This document shows positions 22,160-35,092 of a DNA stretch of 51,846 nt, in pieces. Position 1 is the stretch's first letter. Each line of letters opens with the position of its first letter. This DNA is from Albugo candida (Eukaryota; Oomycota; Peronosporomycetes; Albuginales; Albuginaceae). Below the pieces are notes generated by a model. It made no database searches and was not told where the DNA came from. It was given only the letters and a program-made list of their open reading frames with translations. Both the position numbers and the translations under genes were made by a program. The stretch lies in contig CAJNAR010000053.1 in the NCBI GenBank assembly GCA_905220665.1, forward strand, positions 1-51,846, in the 5' to 3' direction.

Positions 22160-23250
22160 AGTGTGTAGCTTTGTACTTTGGAGCGGAGAGTTTACTGACT
22201 TAGACATACTATTGCCGGCACAATTACGTGCGAGGCTACATCGATATTCTATCGATCAAGCTCTATTGTGCTACTGCACGGATATCGAGGATAGTCCTCG
22301 TATCGTTGTCTCTCATGTTGTTTGTGTTTGGCCTACCAAAAGATTCGGATAGCAATACGGTTATTGTGGTCTTTGTTGACCGATTGAGAAAGATGGCTCA
22401 TTTAGATCTGTGCCGGGCTCCATCGATGGTGAGGATACAGCTACGCTGTTTATCGAGCGAGTGTTCCGTCAACATGGTTTGCCTATGGCAAATATTTCTG
22501 ATAGAGACCATTGCTTCACTGGGAAGTCTTGGAAGTCCATCTTCAAGGTCCTTGGCACCTGATTCGGCATGGACACTGCGGATCATCCCCAGACGATGGT
22601 CAAACTGAGCGAGTTAATCGCGTTTTCGGTGATACTTACGCAGAATTTGCGCCGATGCCCCTAAGCGTTGGAGCTCTGTGCTCCCTGTTGTGAAGTTTGC
22701 GTTAATAAAACTCTGTTCATGCCTCTACCGGCTATGCTACGTTCTACGTGAGCGATATCATCTACCCTCGCGTTCCCTTAACGCTCTCACTGCGTGGTTC
22801 AAGGCTTGGTGGGGGAGAGATGGCCCATCGGCTTGCTGATGTCAGCTCTTTTACTGTTAAGAAACAGGGTATGTGCGTGATGCAATGGATGAGAGCCAAG
22901 ACAGACAAAAGGAGCAAGCTGATGCTAGAAGCAGAGGTTGTATTGAAAGTCATTAGGTCGGAGACCAGGTATTACTCAGTACTAAAAACCTACCTACAAA
23001 TGTAGCGTCCGCTGTCTTCAAGACAAAGTTGTGACCATGCTTCATTGGAACATACATTCACGGTCATGGCTAAGAAGGGCCTTGCTTACACGCTTAACCT
23101 TCCGCGCAAATTGCGCACACACCCAGTGTTTTACGTTGGCCTGCTCAAGACATATCGATATCCGTTGCACGTTGACTTTGAGGCGCTTGCGCCGCGTCTC
23201 TTGGCCTTAACCAGATGCTGCATCCGAACAAAGAGGTCAAGCTAAGCATC
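22160..23250 (+). pseudogene. gypsy integrase remnant
   Basis: Broken integrase in three or more frames. FGLPKDSDSNTVIVVFVDRL (22330-22390) holds the first catalytic region. A DDGQTERVNRVFGDTYAEF-type block (22590-22650) carries the catalytic Glu. IIYPRVPLTLSLRGSRLGGG (22760-22820) is the downstream conserved segment. KKGLAYTLNLPRKLRTHPVF (23070-23130) is the C-terminal GPY/F-adjacent region. Stops separate each piece. Confidence 0.78.
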
Positions 23251-23404
23251 AATACGAGTTTGGACATACTCCATTTCCTGAAGGTGAGTCTGTACCGCGT
23301 TAAGCGTACGCTGGGTCTGAACCAAAGTCTCGAGGAGACACGTCACTTCGTGATCAGCTACTTTTGTTTCTCCACCGATACACCGACCGCCAACGGCGTT
23401 GCTG

Positions 23405-23570
23405 ACGAGCAAGGAAGCTTATAGTTCCATGTTGAGAAGATTCTTCGCGCGACGTCATCATCATCGGCTAAACCAGTATCTGGTGAAGTGGCGAGTTACC
23501 CGAAGTCCGACAACTCATGGGAGTACGAGATACCTATATGCCTTGGATGTTTTTGAACAATGTGGCCAGG
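23405..23570 (+). pseudogene. gypsy chromodomain remnant
   Basis: One frame reads FHVEKIL, and nearby NQYLVKWRV. A shifted frame then reads YPKSDNSWEYEIP. Together these are the two halves of a chromodomain (YLVKW aromatic core, then the SWE motif), split by a frameshift near 23495-23505. In chromodomain elements this domain directs integration to particular chromatin. Confidence 0.65.
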
Positions 23571-24560
23571 GCCATCTCGAGACCATTGGCGCATCCCACC
23601 AGTAGTAAAGTGAAGAAGCGGGTAGTACGAGCGAAAACTCGTACGCAATTGGCCTTCGGCCTTAAGCTTGGCATACTCATACCGAAGCTTTCGTTGGAGA
23701 CGAATATCGGCCACACTGGAACTTGCTCTTAAAGCCATCATGCTGCTGATTCGTCGGACTCGACGTACCCATCGGATGAAGCGGTAATCTTCCTTCTCCC
23801 TTAATTCGCCTGAGAGAAGGAGTATGGGCACGACCTTAATCGGTGAAACCGGTGAACCACGTGCTAATCTCTCAAAGTGCGCCCTGGATTGGCTCTGGGT
23901 GGTCAAGTACGGCTCCAGGTACCTCTCGCAAAGTACCTGTCGGGATACTAAGTCTGTGGGCAAAGTAGCTTCGGGGTCGATGGCCCCCCGACAACGTATC
24001 GTTAACCGTTTGACGGATACGTTCTTTCATGTCGGGTGTTGTAAACACATAGTCACGATGACTTTGCACCACTGTGGAGGTCTGCAGAGCGCTCTCTTCT
24101 TGCTGAAGAATCAGCTGTTGTTGCTCATCGAGAGGATTAGTGATGCACGTCGATGGTGCGCTGACATGGTTACGTTGGATTTGGTGCAGGAAGAGGCTTT
24201 GCCTTCGGCATGGGTGTGTCGGGCACTTTCCATTCTTCCTCATGGGCGACACTGGTATCACTACTATATAGTCCACCTCCTGATCTGGATCTATAGCTCG
24301 CCGTAAGAGCAAAGAGCCTTAGGCTCGTAGAATGGTGATACCATGGTGACTGATGCTTTGTACATTCGTGAGGTTAAGTGTACGAACCACGACCTCTTCG
24401 AGGATAATAATTTTGATAGACATCTCGTGGTAACGTCAGTTTGATCGACGGAGAGTGTAATGGGGTTACACGTCGGTGAGTAACCGTTCTGACAGGGTGG
24501 TACATATTCGGGACGCTTTCCCATTGATATCGATATCGGAATACCTTCTCAGTTTGTCGG

Positions 24561-24580
24561 TGACTGACACGTGTCAGTCA
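24561..24580. repeat. Perfect 20-bp palindrome, possible LTR edge
   Basis: tgactgacac followed by its exact reverse complement gtgtcagtca. It lies downstream of the gypsy pol region where a 3' LTR would begin. The inner gactgacacgtgtca (15 nt) recurs at 40835-40849. Confidence 0.6.
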
Positions 24581-25010
24581 ACGGACAAAAGGGTACTAAT
24601 TTAGGACATTAGTGTCTAGCTTAGGTACGTTTGGGGTAAAGTATCCTTTTGAAAAAAACAAATAAAGTCAGTTCCCCTTTTGATCTGTTAGAGACACTTG
24701 CCTTGTTAATATGGCGTCTCAGATCTTTTAAGAGTCAGTCAAGCCTTGTAAAGGTCTAGCCTTTTGAGAACATTGTGCTGTCGATCAATCGTTAAGTCCC
24801 TTGAACTAGGATGAAGCTCTTAAGCTTGTTGACTCGTTGAGTCGTGTTCTCAAGAACCAAATTGCTCGCTGAGCAGATAGCCTTCCTCTGACAAGGAGAT
24901 ATAGTAGCTCCACCGCACTTTGTGATGTCAAAATCTTCATATATTTATTGCATTGATTCGGTGCGTCCTCGTACCGCATGTTTGAGCATTTCTAGAATTG
25001 ATGTAACAGA
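24561..25010 (+). repeat. Candidate gypsy 3' LTR region
   Basis: About 450 noncoding bases after the end of gypsy coding traces, opening with TG in the palindrome. There is no second LTR in the window to compare with, so the limits and the assignment are tentative. Confidence 0.3.
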
Positions 25011-27370
25011 ACAGAACGACTTTGGCTAAACTATTTCGCTTCTATGCATCAATCAAAATTCATATGGAGCTCATCATGGTGGCTTGGACTCGCTTCATCT
25101 TGGGAATTGGAGCAATGCCTTCTTGATTCAAGGAATCCCGCGTAAGTCTCGTTACTATTGTGTTAGATCATCGGGACAAAAGATTTCGAGCTTTGGAATG
25201 AAATAAGGTAAAAGCATACGATGATTTTAATCCTCCCGATAAAGATGTCTTCATCTCGAAATAAAACGAAACTAAAATGAGAGTCTGCCTGTGTGGATTG
25301 AGAAAGGCGTAATGCATGGAAAATCCGGTCTTTGTGGCATAAAAACAATATCTTTATGCGTTTTATATGTGTTAAGTGTTAGCAAACGTCGTGAGTTCTG
25401 CATGCCGATCCAAATTATTTTCAGCTCATTAGATGATAAGCAATTTATGACAGTCTTTCATCCGACATATAGGCACCCAATCCAAAGGGGCTACCACGGT
25501 GTGGAACTCAGCTTTCACTCCATATGTAGTTATTGGTGGTATGATGATCTTTCCTTTTAAATGAAGCAACCACAATTTGCAGTACTCTTCGTGGAGCCAA
25601 ATTTGTATCTTTGCTGGCCGTGTTGAGTATTCTTTATTCCTGATCATCGTCCATTCACTTAAATGATCGAGCTGATGTTACCGATTTCTGTACACGGCAT
25701 AGCCGTTGACACTTGCTCTATTAACTTCTCTTGAAACGGCGAATTTCCGTAGTACATTAAAACTACGGACTGTTATGAATCCTATGAGCCTGACCATTTA
25801 TCATAACCAAAACGTCATGAACGAAATCCGTATATCCAACGATGCTGCAAAAAACTCTCGCCGCTGCTGATTATTGGAACAAAGTCGAGGAAACCGCAAA
25901 CGTTCCATGAAGTATTCAATGTATTAATGTCGCAGTCCCCTGAACCAGCACATTTAAAAAAATATTTTTAAAGCAAGCCACTATTCATGCTAGACGTGGA
26001 GCTATATAATCACTAACAAACTACAATGAGGATCATGAGTCATCTCAGAAATGGTTCTTTTTTTTAGAGTACACTTTGCAATCTGTAGTGAGACAGAATA
26101 TTTTATCAGTAGCACTATCGAGATTGTATTTTTACCTTTGAATGAAAGCCAATATGTTGTAACTTTCATCCGATCTAACAAAAAGTCATAAATTCGCATT
26201 GACGTATCAGTACAGGTTCTAAGCCTTCACCAAGCACTTCATTAATGAGCTTCTTCTCTGTGATGAAGAATATAGACTACCAAAGGTAGACATGACGACA
26301 TCAATGATTCTTTGAACTAGAGTATCTAATGATTTTGAGCTGCATAAGTTGCAACGAAGAAATCAAAGAAGGCGAGTTGAATTGCAGTTTCCTCTATTGC
26401 CCCGGTTTTATCAACCGAATTTACGAGATGCATAAATTGTCGGCACGATCTCCCAATGGTGGATAGAGCCGTTTCTGATAGTTCTATCATTTCATACTTC
26501 AACTTGTTTGAATTGAAGCTCATGGAACAAGCCATAGTACTCTATCAGATAGGAATCTCTTTAAACAAATATGTAGAAGCTAAGTGCAAGTTTATGAATA
26601 ATACAGTGTCGCAAACAATGTCACTGTAGTTAAGGATGGAAGGTTGACACTCAAGATAGAATAGATGGATGTATTTTTCAACAAATTATTTGCTCGCTGC
26701 TGGAGACCACATCTACTTGATACAGAGACAGCGAGTTATATAACTCCTATGGTGAATGATCCCGATATTTCGAACCAGGCAAAGGCCGAAGAGGAAAGTA
26801 AGTTAACGTAGGGTACTAACGAGAGTTCCGTAAATACCCTATAAGGAGCAACTTTTTTGTATGCCATCTTTCTATGCGGTTTCTACACTCAATTATATCT
26901 GTACATGTCGTGTCACTCATAAAAATGCCGTTTGCCACGAAAAATCAGCTTTTGACATTGTTTAGTCTCTTTGTTGCCGTAAATGATGAGAAAAAACGTT
27001 TTACAAGTAGGACGTGAAGCAAATGCCAACAAGGCTACGCTATGTACTGATCAACATGCTCGTCTATCAGGTTCGTGAAGACTATCTGGTGACACGAATT
27101 GATTTTGTATGTAAACTCGTACAAGCTTCTATGAAACGGATTTACTGTAGCAAATTATCGGAAAGTTCTGATCTCTTCGCCAAGAAACCAGCTTTAAGGA
27201 GCTAAATTGAAATAAGCTTTCGGTTCCACGTGTGTATAGAGTTTATTAGAGTCACAAACAACTACAACACTCACGTACCTCTATACGTTTCACACTACGA
27301 CTCTCGACATGAACTCATGTGATAGGCTTTTGAAGCTCGGAAGCATTAGTTCAATTTGGTAAAAAAAGGT
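25011..27370. other. AT-rich intergenic, no gene recognised
   Basis: Only short open stretches, with no recognisable domains. Some minus-strand stretches (25429-25647, 26326-26535) have protein-like composition, but I could not assign them to any family. Confidence 0.4.
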
Positions 27371-27373
27371 ATT

Positions 27374-27665
27374 GATATTTTGACAACTTTTTTTTAAAAT
27401 TACATTTTTATTTCATTTTAAATTACATCATGCCTACTTGAATTATTACTCCCGTACATTTTTTGTAACAATATATAATGGCTCCGATATCCCGACATTT
27501 TTTTTCTTAAATTACATTTATTTTTAATTTAGATTACGTCATGCCTACTTCAATTATGGTAACAATAAATAATGGTTTCGATATCCCGACAACTTTTTTT
27601 TAAATTACATTTTTTTTATTTAGGTTACGTCATGCCTACTCAAATCATTACTTCCACAACTTTTT
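27374..27665. repeat. Three-unit degenerate tandem repeat
   Basis: Units start at 27374, 27485 and 27580 (about 111, 95 and 86 bp). Each opens with gatat(c/t)ccgaca or a close variant, followed by a T-run, aaattacattt, and then acgtcatgcctact (acatcatgcctact in unit 1). The units are AT-rich with internal length drift. Confidence 0.8.
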
Positions 27666-27702
27666 TGAAAAATAAAAAAGTTTACATTTCTAGCTGATAG
27701 AA

Positions 27703-27752
27703 GTCATTCACGTCTAAGGTTAATTCTAGTAATATAGGTACCTTCAACTGAA
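27703..27752 (+). mobile_element. Tiny LINE 3'-end relic
   Basis: taattctagtaatatag followed by gtaccttcaactga reproduces the last ~33 bp of the LINE 3' UTR with two substitutions, and a weaker match extends left to agaagtca at 27703. It fits an extremely 5'-truncated insertion of the family seen as copies A-D. Confidence 0.7.
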
Positions 27753-28744
27753 CTAAAAACTCATCATTGATAGACGATGCATTGCCAGTTTTTTTATGTT
27801 GAGGTGTAATGCGTCGTAATGACACAGCAATTATTATGTGCCAACGCCGAAAATAGAATGTATTAGGAAAATTATCTATTTATTAGAGCTTGTCCTGGAT
27901 CTGAGCTAGCCAAAGTTGCGTTCCTCATAGGTGGCGCGGTATTGCCAATTTGCATCTACCTGAGGTTATTTTGCATTTATACATTATACATGCAAAGGTC
28001 TTATCTCTTTTCCATTTGCTTTTATAGAAAGTAAGAGTAGAATGTGTCGAATGGAAATTGCCATATATATTAGCCTATCACAGTTGAAATATCAGGCTAT
28101 TAGCCAATCACAAATAATTCTCGATTGAAGCTGTTGGAGCAACAATTTAGGGTGTGTATGCATGTAATTAGTTAGCAATGTAAAATTATGTATGTAGTTT
28201 TTAAAAAAAAAGAAGTTGTGAGAGTAGTAATTTAACTAGGCATGCTGTAATACCCTTTATATCGAGAGCAAAAGTATAGACCAGTCTTTTGATTCAATAT
28301 AATTACTTCTCATACCAAGAAGTCGCCACCATTGAATAATGTACACTAAATTACACAATCTAATTATTTGAAAACTTCAAGAATTCACGAAAACTGCGGT
28401 GAAGATAGATTCAACAACCGAGACAATTGGACCATTTTTTTGTCGGTAACTGCGTTCTTCTTGCTCACGATTGTAAACAATTATGGGCGAGTGCACTGTA
28501 GATCAGATCAATAATCTAGGTCACCTTTCATTGTCCTGTACGGCAGTGAGACTATCGAGAATTGGATTTATATGCATAAATTATGATAGGAATGAACCTT
28601 TCAATTAGTCTTCTCGTAGATCTTGCCTCTATTTGAGAAAAAGATCTGTACTGATTTAAAGGTTTTTCGTTTTATAAAGAAGCGCACAAAAACCGCGATT
28701 TTTGAATACCTTTATATTTCTATGAACAGGCATAGCATAAGAGT
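27753..28744. other. AT-rich intergenic, no feature recognised
   Basis: No open frame above background length and no match to other parts of the window. Confidence 0.45.
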
Positions 28745-29340
28745 ATTCGATCATCCGATTGTTACGATAACGATGCATTGACTGCTATCAGCACTAAACT
28801 CAGCTGCAAGTACCCTTTGGAAAGTAGCCAATTCATTTGCATCAGTACTCATTACAATAGAAGGACAAATTAAACCGAACCACTTTGCTACATCGACAAT
28901 ATCCACAACTTAGTTCACGTAAAGATCGTTCCGATAGAAAATTCTGTCAAGCAGAACACGTCAATGGCATTCATATCGATAATGAACGATGAATATTTGA
29001 TTCGAAATCCAGCAACAGGAATCATACCGATCAGCAATTATCTCTTTTGACATATATCCTTCGATCGCGTTCCCTCTTTATGTTATCATGAAAATACATT
29101 ACTAGTAGAGCTTATTTTGCAAATTTGCTGGAAATCAATCGTTCCTGTATCAAAGTGAGTAGCCGCCTTAGTTGACAAGACGATACTCATTTTCTGCAAT
29201 CGGTGCTCGTGGTTTCCAAATATAAACAATATATCCGGAATTCTCTCAGCGGCCGCTTTATAAACTCTATCTCCTTTGCCGATAACTCTTTTAAGATATA
29301 AAACGCTCCTCATTTGCACACAAAAGCATATTACTTCCAT
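28745..29340 (-). pseudogene. Unrecognised decayed coding remnant
   Basis: Three protein-like stretches follow each other on the minus strand. 29340-29086 is open for 84 residues (contains GDRVYKAAAERIPDILFIFG). About 29020-28918 reads IPVAGFRIKYSSFIIDMNAI. 28915-28751 reads DIVDVAKWFGLICPSIVMS, then ELATFQRVLAAEFSADSSQ. They are separated by stops or frameshifts. The order and composition suggest one old gene, but I do not recognise the family. Confidence 0.3.
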
Positions 29341-30589
29341 AGTAAGCCAGACTTCACTATTCTTGAACAGTATGAGTTCTCAATGTTCAAAATTATATAT
29401 TTCAAATGAATGCGTCGTACATTCTTTACTGATGCTTATCGTACCTTATCCTGGACTTGGGTGGGGATGAGAAACTCTAATATCCCAGGTACCAGACAGC
29501 TGACATAAATCAAAAACCGTATGCTCCTTCTTTCTCACCGATGTGCAAATATAGTGCATTCTCGATACATGTGCTCGTCGTGCTCAATAAAATTGGATCT
29601 AGCAAGACATATAGGAGAGGCGCTTATTGCTACACTTTAGGCTTTGCTAAAATCATTCTAGACGGTGTGATTTGATTGCGCGTTTAACGGTAAAACAACA
29701 GCGAGCTACATTAAAGGAGCCATAAAATCCGAAAATGTACGAACTTCACAGATGTTTTGGTCTCATCCATACGAAATAAGACTGAGGCAACGGCGTTTGC
29801 ATATCCGATGTTGATGGACACAGGCTGACGCCAGGGATTGGGCGCCTCCGATCCTTTCGCAAGTGAAGAGAATACTAAATCACACTATTTTCCTGAAGAC
29901 ACAATAGCGTGATTCGGCTCGTTAAAGGAGGATGAGATTAGCGTTTCACTCCTAGCCTAGCTGACGACATATAAGTGAGAATTATCGTAAGATTTTGGAC
30001 TTTACGAGGATAATACATGAAGTCATACTTTTCGGATATATAAAAATCTCTCAAGACACGAGAATTTGGTGACTTGTCTGAACTATGTCTTTCCTTTTCT
30101 AAATGACATTACACTCTCAAGACGTTGTTTTATCTCCATCGGTAATGATCATCTTGGTTCTATCCTCTATAATAGAAAATCACTGGGCAGGATGACGGCT
30201 TTTTGAATAGCAACCTGATGTGTTTTACGCTGGCTCTCGACGATAAAGTTCAAGCTTACTCCGCGAGAGAAAGCGCGCCAAACGGAGATACGTTTTGAAA
30301 GACTGAACTTGAAGCCATTCTTTGTGATGAGAGAATGTATGTGAAAATCAGTTTGCGTCAATTGCATTTATCACGCTAGCTGTTTTTTACTCATTTAGTA
30401 TCTTGCCTCGTGAATGAATGTGCGTGCAATAATTTCTGCCACCTATGTTCCTGCAAGCGTTGAGATTGCACTTTTAATGTACGACTCACGCTTGTGCTTT
30501 CAATGTAAGCCTTGGTATCTATAGTTATTCATGCAAACGGCCATGGAGCCTGAATTTCGTCTACACTACTGATATGCAGGTTTTTGATC
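29341..30589. other. Intergenic, no feature recognised
   Basis: No supported gene. Short open stretches only, up to the 3' end of LINE copy C. Confidence 0.45.
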
Positions 30590-30894
30590 TCAGTTGAAGG
30601 TGTCTATATTACTAGAATTAGACTAACTGACTTCTCTAGTTGCCTAGGCTATCTTAAATAACATATATACAAATAAAAAACGTTCCGTGAAATACCTGTG
30701 AGAGATGGTAATATGTCTCTCGTTGATAATCTCGTATCGCAGTAGCCTCAGCACCCTTAATACGAGACTGTGTCCAGCTTGTAAAAGTTGTAAAGTTGTA
30801 AAGTTGTAGTTGTAAAAATGGTCCAAAAGTACCGTGGCTTGCAAATTGGTGTGCGCCACACTACGGTGAGCAGAACCAGCCAACTAGGACTAGG

Positions 30895-33800
30895 ATCCGA
30901 GTTGCACTTGCCGTTCCACTCGCCTGTGCCGTACCCGCAGTAATGATCTTCGGCTTCTGAAAAATCCACAAATGATCCTTGCGTTGCGAGTTGATCCAGC
31001 ACCTTTGCAAGCCGAATGCGTTCCTCGTGGTCGTAACACTGTCTTCGAAAGTACCGAACGTGCGCACTAGACGTGGTGTAGATCACGGAAAGTGCTGAAA
31101 CTGTCGGAGTTGCTGATCGATGATCGAACAAACGACGATTCCGATCTGTCCAGACGAAGTGCAGTGTCACCGCTTGCAATGCAAGCCATAAATCTGAGAT
31201 AATGTCGAAATAGTCTTTTCAATCCGACCGTAGGGTTGGTACGATTGCACATGCAATATGCGTCCAACGTGGTCGAGAGAAGAAAAACTGATCCCAACTA
31301 GGGAGTAATTCCCTCCATAATTGTGCCGTGTGATCGCACTCTAGAAAGAGATGTTGATCGGATTCCACTGCCCCACACGAAGGCTGCGTGCACAAGATAA
31401 TGTCGGGCTGAATATCCTTTAAGAACCAGAAACGAGATCGAACTGGAAACATCCAAAAGGCGAGACGAAACTGTAAATCCTCGAAAATTGGTAATACACG
31501 TTTTCGAAGATGCCGTGATGTAGCCATAAAAGTTCGAACTCGTTCGGAATCCAGTGCGTCCGATCTCTCCCGTGATGACCAATGTGTCGACATCGGATGA
31601 CTCTTGGTTGGTTCGGGAGGTTTCCAGACGATTCGTGAGAGTTGTGAGCGTAGAATAGATGGAAAATAATGTTTCCTTTCCGTGCTTGTTACTCCCACAT
31701 AAAATGATCTGCCACTTGTGGTTGGTATAATCCAAGTGATGAGACCAATCGTCGAGTGGATACGCTGGAAAATCTGAGTGACTTCATTGTAAAGTCGACC
31801 CAGCAACTTTTCTTCAGACATATCCGATGTGCTCAGCTCTTCGTCGTTGTAATAGTTGGCGACGAAATCTTCCTTCGTTGGCCATGTGTCGCTTTCACGA
31901 AAAAAGTCTTGCAAACCTCGAACGTCGAAAAGTGTAGCAAACGTTTTTCGAAATGTTCGATGTGGTTCATCCACCATGCCAAGATTGTACCAAACGTTCT
32001 GCGTACTCGGATGACGAGTAGCAGCTTCGTAATGTAATTTTTGGTCGCAGTGAAACCACATCGGCTGCTCCATATAGTACTGACGGCGTTGTGAAACATT
32101 TAAATCTGATATTGAAATGCTCCGATCCATCTGATGCCACATTTTAAATGCGTGTTTCCACCATGACGACAGCTCTTCCATTGAACCATTTTCCCATGTC
32201 GATGTGGTGCGATGGTGAATATATCCATCGGCTTGTTTTGTCCAGAGGAAGGTTGGATAAGTTGTAATAATTTCGTCGAAGCAGTTGTCCAATTCGCAGG
32301 AATAATTGTTGACGCATCGGATGCGAACTGCTGAAGGAATTGAATACGTTGTAGCTTTAGTCGTCCCACCAAAAAAGGAACTTGTAGTCCACCATCTTGT
32401 CGGCGAAGATATAAAAACTCTTTGCTGAGTAGGTGAACATGTTTTGAATCTTTTTTGTGTTTCCGACCGAGCACAAATCGATTTAACATCGATTGCCACT
32501 GTCGAAAGGTCACTGCTGGTATGTCTACGTGCATCGTGTAATGCCACAAACGTGATAAAATCATCGTCTGCGCAACCAGTAGTCGACCACGGACAGTTCG
32601 TGCTCGTCGAAACCATACACCAATCCCATCGTAAAAACGCTTGTCGAGAGTTGAAATAACCATCGAGTGAGTTGGTTTCTGGCCGAACGGAATACCCAAA
32701 TACTTGACCGAATCCTCCGGACCCATTATGGTCAAATTGGGAATACGTGGACACGGCATGGTCCGATTCAACGAGAGCAAAGATGGTTTACTCAAGTTGA
32801 GTTTCGCACCCGATCCATCGCAATAGACTTGGACGAGTTCGAGTTGCGTCAAAACACCATTTGGTGTCTCTGAAAGCAATGTCGAATCGTCCGCAAAAAA
32901 TAATCCAGTTGCGACAGTCGTGCCATTAATCCAAATTCCATGTTCTTCATGTTGGCGAAGTAAATTTCCCAAAGGTTCGATCGTCATCAGAAAAAGTAAT
33001 GCTGAGAGAGGATCACCTTGTTTCACTCCACGTTGTGGTGTAATGGAAGGTGTGATATTTCCATTAATCATCAACTGCGCCTTTGTGTTATTGTACAAAA
33101 GACGAACCCAGTCGATGAAACTTTTTCCAACGCCCAATTTTTCCAAAACGCGAAACATGTACGTCCAATTGACTCGATCATAAGCTTTCTCAAAGTCGAG
33201 AAAAGTCGCATAAGCTTCCTCCCCACGATGAGTGATTAAGTCTTGGATGTCGGTGAGATGTCGAATATGGTGATGCAGTGACCGTCCTCGCACAAATGCT
33301 TTTTGATCTTGATGGATCAGTTTCGGCAAAAAACGTTGCAATCGATACGCCAACACTTTTGAAAGCACTTTTACATCGACGCAAAGAAGTGTGATCGGTC
33401 GATAGTTGCCAGGATCACCTCGTGATCCTTTTCTGTATAAAAGTTTGATTGCTGAGTGACGTTGTGATCGAAGTAAAATTCCTCTTTCCAGCTGATATTC
33501 TAACACGATCTTCAGACACTCGCCAAACGTTTCCGGATCAAGCTGATAAAATGCAGCTGGTAGTCCATCCATACCTGGAGAAGAACTACTCCGCATGTGC
33601 TTGATCGCTTCCGCCATCTCGGTCGTACTTAACCGAGTGGAGACACGGTCTTGCTCTGCTGAGGCAAGTGAAACTTGAATCGAATCGAGTAACTTTTTTT
33701 GCTTCTGTCACTTGGAACATTTGAGTCGGTCTCAGAGCTATAAACAGAGCCCATGACGCCACCCCAATGATCTCTGAATTCGTCAATAATCTCCCTCGGG

Positions 33801-35068
33801 TTCGATGTCACGGTACCACATTTTTTTGTAACATTTTCGATCGGCACGCGTCGACAAGAACTATCCGGAGGGCGAAAAAAATGCTTTGAAGAGTTCTCCA
33901 TATGCTTCACGTGATGGTCGAAGCTTTCATCTTGGCTGTATTTCGCGTTGTTTTCGACTGAAATTTTAAATTGTTGGAGACTCGATTCGTAAAAATACCG
34001 TGACTCATTGTTGTCTTGGATGCGATATCGAGCTGCTGCGACTTCCAAAACACGCTGGCTAGACTCAACATCACGTCGGCTATCTTTTGCAACCTTTTTT
34101 TCGATTCCTTGAAGCTGTTGCTTGATTTTCGTCTTCCAACTTTCCCACATTTTACCGGGATTCGAAGTTGTCCGTAACTGTTCGAGCACCAAAATCGCTT
34201 CCAATTTGATTGCTTCGACAACTTTAGGATATTCAAATAGTCGTAATGAACATTTCCAATATCCTCGACCGCGTGATTGAGTTGGATTTGCAAAAGTTAC
34301 TTTTTGTGCCAGATGATCTCCCGCATGTCGTGGACGAAAATACTCAGAGGTTTTGTATACCATATTGAATAGCTCTTCCGACATGCAGATATAATCTAAT
34401 CGATTCTTGCGCGGTAATGGTCCTGTAAATACTTTTTCAGTCGGATGTTGGATTCGCCAAGCGTCTACCACACCCAACTGTGAAAGCCATTCCAAACACG
34501 CTAATCGACTTGGTTCGTGTCGAATTGTTCCACTCGAAGCATCGATAGCTGGATCGAGTGGTGTGTTGAGATCACCAAATACTATATGTGTTGCGGTCGA
34601 TTCGAAAGTGTTGGAAAGCAATAACTCATAAAAAACCACTCGTTCCTCGGCCTTGACCGGTGCATATACATTGTGAATATACACCGGTGCATCGTGAATG
34701 AGAAGACGCAGAACCAAATAGCGATTTCGAATGCTTCGATCGGTGAGTTCTTCAGCTGTTGTATAACCGGGAAAGTCCGAACGAAGGATTGTCATGACGC
34801 CGCCACTGCGGTTTTGAGTCGGATGGAGAAAAGCACTGTTGTGGTCATTGACAAACATTTTGTGCTGCATTTTTGAGGATAATAAAAACTGAAATGAGTC
34901 CAATTGGTTGTGATCGTGAAACTTGGTTTCTTGAACACAACAAATGGAGTGTTGTGATAAGATGTGGTCGATAAAAAGATGACCATTTTTATGTATTCCA
35001 TTAACATTCACCGTGAGTGCTGAGATATTGTTCCACGTCGAAATAATCGAGGAGCCCTTAGCATTCAC
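30895..35068 (-). pseudogene. LINE copy C ORF2: APE endonuclease-reverse transcriptase (broken)
   Basis: Endonuclease part 35068-33720 (GDLNTPLDP, where A and B have GDFNTPLDP), reverse transcriptase 33617-32180 (FADD codons at 32886-32897) and C-terminal knuckle domain 32180-30895. Breaks are a 1-nt loss near 33702-33712 (shared with D), a 1-nt loss near 32172-32180, TGA in place of a Trp codon at 31219-31221, and a 1-nt loss near 30970. Like the others it lacks an ATG before the endonuclease core. Confidence 0.88.
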
Positions 35069-35092
35069 GCTGAAGTGGACCAGTAATCAACC

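Larger units (their letters stand above)
19881..25010 (+). mobile_element. Ty3/gypsy (chromodomain) retrotransposon, decayed
   Basis: Degenerate gypsy element with pol order linker, reverse transcriptase, RNase H, integrase, chromodomain, as in chromodomain-bearing gypsy elements. Both outer limits are approximate. The left part (19881-20400) has short recurring gtgagtgacac-type strings but no confident gag. The right limit is set by a possible LTR. Frames change every few hundred bases. Confidence 0.82.

Noticed and set aside
27374..27665. CRISPR-like array
   Set aside because: The units are contiguous, AT-rich and variable in length with no alternating unique spacers, in a eukaryotic context.
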